Shown: one piece after another, positions 24,490-30,694 of the stretch | Numbering within the stretch: position 1 is the stretch's first letter | Layout of the letters: every line of letters starts with the position of its first letter | DNA from: JAEZVV01 sp036652035 | GTDB lineage: Bacteria; Pseudomonadota; Gammaproteobacteria; Burkholderiales; Burkholderiaceae_F | NCBI GenBank assembly: GCA_036652035.1 | Contig: JAVVWR010000024.1 | Location: 1 to 39,880, forward strand | DNA: 39,880 nt | Reading direction: 5' to 3' | Notes under the pieces: model-generated | What the model was told of the DNA's origin: nothing | The model's database searches: none | Seen by the model: the letters and a program-made list of their open reading frames with translations, nothing else | Made by a program: the position numbers and the translations under genes

Positions 24490-25460
24490 TGCGCCTGCTC
24501 CAGTCGGACCCGCGGATCGAGCGCCGAGTACAGCAGGTCGACCGCGAGGTTGATGAGGATGAACATGAAGACGATGACCATCAGATAGGCCACCACCACC
24601 GGACGGTCGAGCTGGAAGATCGAGTCGATCACCAGCTTGCCCATGCCCGGCCAGGCGAAAATTGATTCGGTCACCACTGCAAACGCGATCACCGAGCCGA
24701 GCTCAAGCCCGATCACGGTGACGAGCGGAATCATGATGTTCTTCATCAGATGAACGCCGATGATCCGGCGCCGCGACAAGCCCTTGGCGCGGGCGAACTT
24801 CATGTAGTCCTGCAGGCTGTGCTCGCGCACCTGGGCGCGGGTGAGGCGAATGATCAGGGCGAGCTTGAAGAGCGCCAGGTTGATGGCGGGCAGCAGCGCG
24901 TACTTGAGGCCTTCCCAGTGCAGCAACGAGGTCTGGAAGCCGAATACGTCGGTGGTGGGGCCGCGCCCGGTGGATGGCAGCCAGCCGAGCTGGACCGCGA
25001 ACACCAGGATCAGGATCAGGCCGATCCAGAAGGTGGGCAGCGAAAAGCCCAGGACCGAGATCGTCATGATGGCGCGCGCTCCGGCGGAGTCGGGGCGCAG
25101 CCCGGCGTAGAGCCCGAGCGGGATGCCGATCAGCACCGAAATGGCCATCGCGAGCACGGCGAGCTCGAGCGTGGCGGGCATGCGCTCGAAGATGACCTCG
25201 AGCGCCGGGCGGCCGTAGACAAAGGAATTGCCGAGATTGCCGCTGAGCGAATCGCGCACGAAGGTGAAGTACTGCTCGTGCATTGGCTTATCGAGGCCGA
25301 GCGCGGCGGCGGCGCGTTCTTTTTCGGCCTGGTCGGCGCTGGGATTGACCAGGATCTCGACCGGATCTCCGACCTGATAGAGACCGACAAAGACGATGAA
25401 GCTCGTGACAAACAAGACGAGCAACGTCTGCGCGAGGCGGCGAAGAATGAAAGCTGACAT
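24486..25460 (-). CDS. Peptide-type ABC transporter permease (DppB/OppB-like)
   Basis: A 324-residue inner-membrane permease. The N-terminus MSAFILRRLAQTLLVLFVTS is the family's first helix; GDP and the ALGLDKPMHEQYFTFVRDSLSGNLG stretch form the conserved periplasmic region; the EAA loop is FARAKGLSRRRIIGVHLMKN, followed by FAWPGMGKLVIDSI. It forms the translocation pore with the DppC-like protein. The 105-nt gap from the binding-protein gene contains a hairpin that may lower its expression relative to the binding protein. Confidence 0.92.
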   Translation of the reverse strand: MSAFILRRLAQTLLVLFVTSFIVFVGLYQVGDPVEILVNPSADQAEKERAAAALGLDKPMHEQYFTFVRDSLSGNLGNSFVYGRPALEVIFERMPATLELAVLAMAISVLIGIPLGLYAGLRPDSAGARAIMTISVLGFSLPTFWIGLILILVFAVQLGWLPSTGRGPTTDVFGFQTSLLHWEGLKYALLPAINLALFKLALIIRLTRAQVREHSLQDYMKFARAKGLSRRRIIGVHLMKNIMIPLVTVIGLELGSVIAFAVVTESIFAWPGMGKLVIDSIFQLDRPVVVAYLMVIVFMFILINLAVDLLYSALDPRVRLEQAQ

Positions 25461-25524
25461 GGAGGCCTGCGAGGGGAGCCGGGGCGAACACCGGCGCGAT
25501 GAAAGTAGAGCGGCGGCGGTGGCT

Positions 25525-25558
25525 CAAAAGCCGGCGGGCGCGCGGTGCGCTCCCGCCG
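25525..25558 (-). terminator. Possible intercistronic attenuator after the binding-protein gene
   Basis: On the minus strand a 7-bp stem CGGCGGG/CCCGCCG (25552-25558 with 25532-25538) begins 7 nt after the stop codon and is followed by GCTTTTG. Partial termination here would give more binding protein than permease, a usual arrangement in ABC operons. Confidence 0.5.
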
Positions 25559-25565
25559 TGTCGCT

Positions 25566-27143
25566 TTACTTGGCCTTGCTCACTTCGCTCGCGAGGGTGT
25601 ACTGGTCGGCGCGCGCCTTGTAGGCGATGCCTTTTTTCATGCCCCAGGTGCTGACCTCGTAGTGCACCGGCACCACGGCCTGCTGTTCGCCGATCGCCTT
25701 TTCGCTGGCGGCAGCGAGCATCAGGCCGCGCTTGGTGTCGTCGATGGTCGAGACCGCGGTCTGCACCACGGCATCGAGGCCGGGGTCGGAGAAGCGGCCG
25801 CGGTTGGCCGCGCCGCTGCCGAGCTTGGGGTCGAAGGTGGTGACCAGGGCCCGCAGCGGCGAGGAGTTTTCGCCGGTCTCGGCACCCCAACCCGCCAACA
25901 TGGCCGAGAACTCGAGCTTGCCAGCGCGCGAGAAAAATACGCTCGAGGGCATGGTCTCGATCTTGGTGGCGATGCCGGCGCGCGTGAGGTATTGCGCGAG
26001 CGCCTGGGCGATCTTCTCGTCGTTGATGTAGCGGTTGTTGGGTGCGTGCAATGTCAGACCAAAGCCGTCCGGGTAGCCGGCGGCGGCGAGCAGCTTCTTC
26101 GCGCCTTCGGGGTCGAATTTCTCGACTGGCAGCTTCTTGCTGGTGCCAAAGAACACCTCGGCGAGCAACTGGCCGGCAGGCTGTGACTGGCCTTCCATGA
26201 TGCGGCTGGTGATGGCGTTGCGGTCGATCGCCTTGCTGATCGCCTGGCGCACGCGCACATCCTTGAGCGGGTTCTTCTCCAGCGGCTTGCCGGCCTTGTC
26301 GGTGACAAAGGGGCTCTTGTCGCGGTTCGAGTCGAGGTGGACGTAGATCACCCGGTTGCTCACGGCCGAGGCGATCGAGAGGCGCGCGTCCTGGCTGAGC
26401 TTGGCGTGGTCGGCGGTGGGAAGATCGGCGATCATCTGCACGTCGCCCGCGAGCAGCGCGGCCACGCGCGAGGCGCCATTGGGGATCATCTTGAAGCGCA
26501 CATGGCCGAAGTCCGGCTTCTTGCCCCAATACGCCGGGTTGGGCGCGAGCACGATCCGATCGCCCGCCACGTATTCGATCAGTTTGTAGGGGCCGGTGCC
26601 GATCATTGCTTTGCCGGAGTTGAATTCCTCGGTCTTGGCGGTGTCGGCGATTTTCTTGGGAACGATGTGGATGCTGACGAGGTCGTTGGGCGCAAGCGGG
26701 TGCGGCCGTTCGGTCTTCAAGCGCAGCGTGTGCGCGTCGACGGCCGTAGCCGAGACAATCGGCTTGGTGTAGGTGACAAAGCTCGCCGGGCTGTTGGGAA
26801 CCTTGGGAATCCGGTTGAGCGTGGCGATTACGTCGTCAGCGGTGAAGTCCGACCCGTCGTGCCATTTGACGCCCTTGCGCAGCTTGATCTCCCAGGTGGT
26901 GGGATCGACCGCTTTCCAGGATTCGGCCAGGCCGGGCTGAAGGCGCTGCGTCTCGTCCATTTTCACCAGCGACTCGAACACATGCTTGGCGATCGCGTTG
27001 TTGGGGCCAAGATTGTGAAAATGAGGGTCGAGCGAGGTGACCGGGGTGGCCAGTCCGATCACGAGTTCCGATTGCGCGGCGGCCCCCAGGCTGGCAAAAA
27101 GGCAAAGCGCGGCAAAAATTCCGCGCAGGCAAGCAGACTTCAT
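25566..27143 (-). CDS. Periplasmic substrate-binding protein of a peptide/nickel-type (DppA/OppA, SBP_bac_5) ABC transporter
   Basis: A 525-residue extracytoplasmic binding protein. A Sec signal peptide covers residues 1-23, with cleavage likely after AAAQ or just before it; there is no lipobox Cys. Family signatures are the early VTSLDPHFHN, PGLAESWKAVDPTTWEIKLRKGVKWHDG around residues 70-100, and GTGPYKL-EY near residue 170. Family members bind di-/oligopeptides, glutathione, opines or nickel; the ligand cannot be read off. Context with two N-deacylases argues for N-acylated amino acids or peptides (inference). The ATG at 27143 is set by the signal peptide. It is the first gene of the operon and has a sigma-54 promoter 40 nt upstream. 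Confidence 0.93.
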   Translation of the reverse strand: MKSACLRGIFAALCLFASLGAAAQSELVIGLATPVTSLDPHFHNLGPNNAIAKHVFESLVKMDETQRLQPGLAESWKAVDPTTWEIKLRKGVKWHDGSDFTADDVIATLNRIPKVPNSPASFVTYTKPIVSATAVDAHTLRLKTERPHPLAPNDLVSIHIVPKKIADTAKTEEFNSGKAMIGTGPYKLIEYVAGDRIVLAPNPAYWGKKPDFGHVRFKMIPNGASRVAALLAGDVQMIADLPTADHAKLSQDARLSIASAVSNRVIYVHLDSNRDKSPFVTDKAGKPLEKNPLKDVRVRQAISKAIDRNAITSRIMEGQSQPAGQLLAEVFFGTSKKLPVEKFDPEGAKKLLAAAGYPDGFGLTLHAPNNRYINDEKIAQALAQYLTRAGIATKIETMPSSVFFSRAGKLEFSAMLAGWGAETGENSSPLRALVTTFDPKLGSGAANRGRFSDPGLDAVVQTAVSTIDDTKRGLMLAAASEKAIGEQQAVVPVHYEVSTWGMKKGIAYKARADQYTLASEVSKAK

Positions 27144-27182
27144 AGGTATTCGTCCGTAAGTAATAACCCGTGACGATGGTAA

Positions 27183-27198
27183 TGCAAGTCGCGTGCCT
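27183..27198 (-). promoter_or_regulatory. Sigma-54 (RpoN) promoter of the transporter-deacylase operon
   Basis: On the minus strand the sequence AGGCACGCGACTTGCA matches the -24/-12 consensus TGGCACG-N4-TTGCA at every defined position except the first. The invariant GG (27197-27196) and GC (27185-27184) are exactly 10 nt apart. Transcription should start near 27172, giving a leader of about 29 nt before the binding-protein ATG. Confidence 0.78.
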
Positions 27199-27208
27199 GC
27201 TCTGCTGC

Positions 27209-27232
27209 GGTGCAATGCACCAAGTTGGCGCA
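27209..27232. promoter_or_regulatory. NtrC-type enhancer dyad next to the sigma-54 promoter
   Basis: TGCACC-AAGTT-GGCGCA (27216-27232) matches the NtrC consensus TGCACC-N5-GGTGCA with one mismatch. It overlaps a perfect 13-nt inverted repeat GGTGCAATGCACC (27209-27221). The dyad is centred about 52 nt upstream of the predicted start, closer than most NtrC enhancers. A very degenerate second copy may lie at 27268-27284. Confidence 0.6.
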
Positions 27233-27302
27233 GCGGCGAAGCCAAGCCTGGGCGCAAATTCGCGCGCCGCGCTGTTTTGGTGCGGTGCCAAGCTTGGAGC
27301 GA

Positions 27303-27325
27303 GCGGGCGGCAGGACGCCGCCCGC
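27303..27325 (-). terminator. Hairpin downstream of ubiD
   Basis: A perfect 9-bp stem GCGGGCGGC/GCCGCCCGC with a 5-nt loop starts 12 nt after the ubiD stop on the minus strand. No U-tract follows. It separates ubiD from the sigma-54-controlled operon. Confidence 0.5.
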
Positions 27326-27336
27326 GGCATCCGCCG

Positions 27337-28848
27337 CTACAGCCCGAGTTCGTTCCACATGGCGTCAACCCGAGCCTTGACGGCTGGGCTCATGCCGATG
27401 GGGCGGCCCCATTCGCGCTGGGTTTCACCCGGCATCTTGTTGGTGGCGTCCAGGCCCATCTTGCCGCCCAGGCCAGCGATCGGCGAGGCGAAATCGAGAT
27501 AGTCGATCGGCGTGTTCTCGATCAGCACGGTGTCGCGCACCGGGTCCATCCGGGTCGTGATCGCCCACACCACCTCTTTCCAGTCGCGGGCGTTGACGTC
27601 CTCATCGACGATGACGACGAACTTGGTGTACATGAACTGGCGCAAGAAGCTCCACGCCCCCATCATCACGCGCTTGGCGTGACCGGGGTATTGCTTGCGG
27701 ATCGAGATGATCGCCATCCGGTAGCTGCAACCCTCGGGCGGCAGGTAGAAGTCAACGATCTCGGGAAAGGTCTTTTGCAGGATCGGGACGAAGACCTCGT
27801 TGAGTGCCACGCCAAGAACCGCCGGCTCGTCGGGTGGTTTGCCGGTATAGGTCGAGTGGTAGATCGGATCACGCCGCATCGTGACGCGGTTGACGGTAAA
27901 GACCGGAAAACGCTCGACCTCGTTGTAATAGCCGGTGTGGTCGCCGTAAGGGCCTTCGGCAGCGGTTTCGTAGCCCGGGTCGGCGCGGCTGAGTTCGCCA
28001 TTGGCGTTGGCGGGGTCGGGCAGGAGGTGGCCTTCGAGCACGATCTCGGCGCCCGCCGGCACCTGCAAATCGTTGCCGATTGATTTGGCGAGTTCGGTGC
28101 GGCTGCCGCGCAGCAGGCCGGCAAACTGGTATTCGGACAGGCTGTCGGGCACCGGCGTCACGGCGCCGAGGATGGTGGCCGGATCGGCACCCAGTGCGAC
28201 CGAAATCGGGAAGGGCTCGCCCGGATGCGCCAGGCGGTGGTCGCGGAAATCGAGCGCGCCGCCGCGGTGCGCCAGCCAGCGCATGATCAGCTTGTTGCGG
28301 CCAAGCAGTTGCTGACGGTAGATGCCAAGGTTTTGCCGCTTCTTGTGCGGGCCGCGGGTAATGGTCAGGCCCCAGGTCACCAGCGGCGCCACGTCACCCG
28401 GCCAGCAGGTCTGGATTGGCAGCTTGTTCAGGTCGACGTCATCGCCCTCCCACACAACTTCCTGGCAGCTGGGTGCGCGCACCGTCTTGGGTGCCATATC
28501 CCACAGGGCGTTCTTGAGCATCGCCACCGTGCCCAGCGCATCGCGCAAGCCCTTGGGAGCTTCGGGTTCCTTGAGCGCCGCCAGCAGCTCGCCCACTTCT
28601 CTCAGGGCGCTGATCGACTCGGCGCCCATGCCGAGCGCGACCCGGCGCGGCGTACCAAAAAGATTGCCCAGGACCGGTATCGAGTGTCCGCTTGGGCGCT
28701 CAAACAAGAGCGCAGGGCCTTGTGCGCGAAGTGTGCGATCGCAGATCTCTGTCATCTCCAGGCAGGGAGAGACCTCGATGCCGATCCGTTTGAGTTCGTC
28801 CTGCGCTTCCAATTGACGCAAAAAGTCGCGTAAATCTGAGTACTTCAT
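27337..28848 (-). CDS. ubiD: UbiD-family prFMN-dependent decarboxylase (3-octaprenyl-4-hydroxybenzoate carboxy-lyase)
   Basis: A 503-residue cytoplasmic decarboxylase. It starts MKYSDLRDFLRQLEAQDELK, as does ubiquinone-pathway UbiD, and shows LLFERPSGHSIPVLGNLFGT near residue 50, then the prFMN/metal-site signature EGPYGDHTGYYN around residues 297-308 and NRVTMRRDPIYHSTYTG just after. UbiD removes the carboxyl group of the prenylated 4-hydroxybenzoate in ubiquinone synthesis, using prenylated FMN supplied by UbiX, which is not in this window. The ATG at 28848 is the only start matching the family. It stands alone with hairpins downstream and two small palindromes upstream. Confidence 0.94.
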   Translation of the reverse strand: MKYSDLRDFLRQLEAQDELKRIGIEVSPCLEMTEICDRTLRAQGPALLFERPSGHSIPVLGNLFGTPRRVALGMGAESISALREVGELLAALKEPEAPKGLRDALGTVAMLKNALWDMAPKTVRAPSCQEVVWEGDDVDLNKLPIQTCWPGDVAPLVTWGLTITRGPHKKRQNLGIYRQQLLGRNKLIMRWLAHRGGALDFRDHRLAHPGEPFPISVALGADPATILGAVTPVPDSLSEYQFAGLLRGSRTELAKSIGNDLQVPAGAEIVLEGHLLPDPANANGELSRADPGYETAAEGPYGDHTGYYNEVERFPVFTVNRVTMRRDPIYHSTYTGKPPDEPAVLGVALNEVFVPILQKTFPEIVDFYLPPEGCSYRMAIISIRKQYPGHAKRVMMGAWSFLRQFMYTKFVVIVDEDVNARDWKEVVWAITTRMDPVRDTVLIENTPIDYLDFASPIAGLGGKMGLDATNKMPGETQREWGRPIGMSPAVKARVDAMWNELGL

Positions 28849-28876
28849 CGAAATCTCTAGTCGGGTTTTGTCGATA

Positions 28877-28942
28877 GGCAGAGAGTCTGCCGTATGTTAG
28901 TGGTTGCTCTCAAGGCTGGCCTTGGATTGAAGCCTAAGGCTT
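28877..28942. promoter_or_regulatory. Two short palindromes upstream of ubiD
   Basis: GGCAGA-GAG-TCTGCC (28877-28891) lies 29 nt upstream of the ubiD start, and AAGCCT-A-AGGCTT (28930-28942) about 80 nt upstream. Both are perfect inverted repeats in AT-richer DNA and could be operator sites or leader hairpins. No known regulator's consensus was recognised. Confidence 0.35.
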
Positions 28943-29020
28943 GGAATTGATTGGTGATTTTTTTGGGCGGTTTGATTTGCCTCAGAAGCTGATTCTGCTT
29001 GGCTCCTGGTGCTTTCCCGG

Positions 29021-29048
29021 TTGACCGATCGGTTTTCGGCCCTAAAAT
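29021..29048 (+). promoter_or_regulatory. Strong sigma-70 promoter upstream of the lytic transglycosylase
   Basis: TTGACC (29021-29026) and TAAAAT (29043-29048) are separated by 16 nt, the best -35/-10 pair seen in the window. Transcription would start near 29055, about 277 nt before the next coding start. Confidence 0.65.
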
Positions 29049-29054
29049 CCGGCC

Positions 29055-29331
29055 AGCCTTTCACAGGCAATCGACCGCGAGCGCTGCAACCAAACACAAG
29101 TCAGTTACTTGGCGCGCGGGTCAACGGGGACGGGCCTCGGTTCTAAAGTCACGCGGAGATTCTCGCTCCGCTCCCGATAACAGCCTCGTTGCTGCCGGCC
29201 ATTGCCCGGCAAGTCGAGGTGATTCAGCGGCTGGCGAAGTTCGTGGTTCGCCGGTTACGTTCCAACCTGTGAGTGACGCAAGGTCATCTGTTCTACAGAA
29301 GACTGGGTCGTCGATCCATAAGGAGGCACGC
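29055..29331 (+). ncRNA. Hairpin-rich leader (or small RNA) before the lytic transglycosylase gene
   Basis: No coding potential is apparent. Three consecutive stem-loops follow the promoter: GCGGAG/CTCCGC (29153-29171), a compound stem with CCTCG/CGAGG outside and TGCCGG/CCGGCA inside (29184-29219), and CTGGCGAA/TTCGCCGG (29231-29254). The AAGGAGG ribosome-binding site at 29320-29326 lies beyond them. It could be a regulated 5' leader or an independent sRNA. No known riboswitch or Rfam family was recognised, and no clear terminator ends it. Confidence 0.4.
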
Positions 29332-30204
29332 ATGGCACGTTCCACGGATTATGCGCTGCGGCCGACGCTGCTTGCGCGAACCTCGGTTTTCGAGGTTGCG
29401 CGTGACACGATCGGTGGCGCTCTGGTTACCCTGAAGTTGATCGTTGCAGCGGCTGGCTGCGCGACTTTATTGGCTTTCGCTTTTGTGATGGTCAACGAAT
29501 CCGTTCGTCAGCGGATTCAAGTGCTTACGCCGCTGGCGGTGGCGGCTTGGCTGGGCGAACAGGCCAGCGAAGTGGTCGAGGCGGTGGATGAGGCGACGGC
29601 GCCGGCGACTGCGGCCCCGGCCACGAAGGTGGCGACCGACCCGCAGCAGTCCAACCTGGTGTCGTATCTGGCGCGTCGCTATCGCGTTGCTGACGACGCG
29701 GTTCGCCAGATCGTGGCGCAGGCTTTTACGGTCGGCCGCGAGAAGCAGGTGGATCCGCTTCTCATCCTGGCGGTGACGGCGATCGAGTCGAGCCTCAATC
29801 CGCTGGCTCAAAGCCCGGTCGGCGCGCAAGGCCTGATGCAGGTGATGACGCGCGTCCACACCGAGAAATTCGATGCTCATGGTGGCGAGGCTGCGGCGCT
29901 CGACCCGATGGCCAATATCGAAGTGGGTTCGCGCATCCTGAGTGACCTGATCGCTCGCGGCGGTTCGGTCGAGCGCGGTCTGCAGCTCTATGTCGGCGCT
30001 GGCAATCTGCCGGATGACGGCGGCTATGGCGCCCGGGTATTGGCTGAACGCAGCCGACTTCAAATGGCGGCGCAGGGCAAGGTGGCCGCCGCCATGGCGC
30101 GGGCTCGAAGCGGTCTGCCTGGACCCGAGTTCAAGGTCACGCCAGCCTCGGTTACGGGCGCGGCGGTGAATTTCACCACGCAGCGTGGACCGGATTCGGT
30201 GTGA
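29332..30204 (+). CDS. Membrane-anchored SLT-family lytic transglycosylase
   Basis: A 290-residue protein with one N-terminal membrane helix (about 31-54), an Ala/Thr/Pro linker (about 86-103) and a Slt/goose-lysozyme-type domain. The catalytic Glu152 is in TAIESSLNPLAQSPVGAQGLMQVM, the standard ES...GLMQ signature. It should cleave glycan strands to 1,6-anhydromuropeptides in the periplasm. The domain is short, and the usual N-Y-G-Y motif is replaced by YVGAGNLPDDGGYGARV. The ATG at 29332 has a near-perfect AAGGAGG site. The C-terminal 60 residues are Ala/Gly-rich and probably disordered. It is isolated between two long AT-richer intergenic regions. Confidence 0.85.
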   Translation: MARSTDYALRPTLLARTSVFEVARDTIGGALVTLKLIVAAAGCATLLAFAFVMVNESVRQRIQVLTPLAVAAWLGEQASEVVEAVDEATAPATAAPATKVATDPQQSNLVSYLARRYRVADDAVRQIVAQAFTVGREKQVDPLLILAVTAIESSLNPLAQSPVGAQGLMQVMTRVHTEKFDAHGGEAAALDPMANIEVGSRILSDLIARGGSVERGLQLYVGAGNLPDDGGYGARVLAERSRLQMAAQGKVAAAMARARSGLPGPEFKVTPASVTGAAVNFTTQRGPDSV

Positions 30205-30206
30205 CA

Positions 30207-30233
30207 CCTGCGTGGGTGCAACACGCAGGCTTT
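30207..30233 (+). terminator. Hairpin just after the lytic transglycosylase gene
   Basis: An 8-bp perfect stem CCTGCGTG/CACGCAGG (30207-30214 with 30222-30229), starting 2 nt after the stop, is followed by CTTTCCC. Its U-tract is short, so it is a modest intrinsic terminator candidate. Confidence 0.5.
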
Positions 30234-30694
30234 CCCGTGTGGCGGTAAGCATCCTCGACTTGATCCAAGCCCAAGTCGAAAAGGGTCGTTCGTGACCGGT
30301 GGTTTCGCCCGTTCAATGAGTGTCAAACGCAAGCGGCCAACGTCAGACTTCCGGTTTATCGATTGAACCGCCCTCGGTCTTGATGTGGGCTCCCGATGGG
30401 AGCGAGCCCAAAAAAGCTCCATCAATGGACTCTGGAAATCGGCTGAGGAGCGGCGCGAGTGGCTGCTTCGACCAAGGTGAGCAAGCTTGGGTGACAGGTC
30501 TTGAGCGATTTGGCCCGGGTTTTGATGGGCTTTGCGTCTCGATTTGTCCAAGACAAATTGACTAGATTTAAGTGAAATGTCCTGCGCTGAGCATGACCCT
30601 GCTCAGCTTGCTCGCGAGAGCGGGTCTGTCCGGGCGCAGCGCATGGCGTGCGGCAGGCCATAATCGTGTCTCAACTGGCCACACCTCCACATCG
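30234..30694. other. Long intergenic region before maeB
   Basis: About 460 bases without a credible gene and visibly richer in A/T than the flanking genes. It contains several perfect inverted repeats: TCGACTT/AAGTCGA near 30255-30280, GCTCCC/GGGAGC near 30388-30402, TTGTC/GACAA near 30544-30557, and GCTGAGCA/TGCTCAGC at 30586-30607. A CATAAT at 30659-30664 followed by CG may be the maeB -10. An untranslated leader or small RNA could lie here, but I cannot assign one. Confidence 0.35.
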
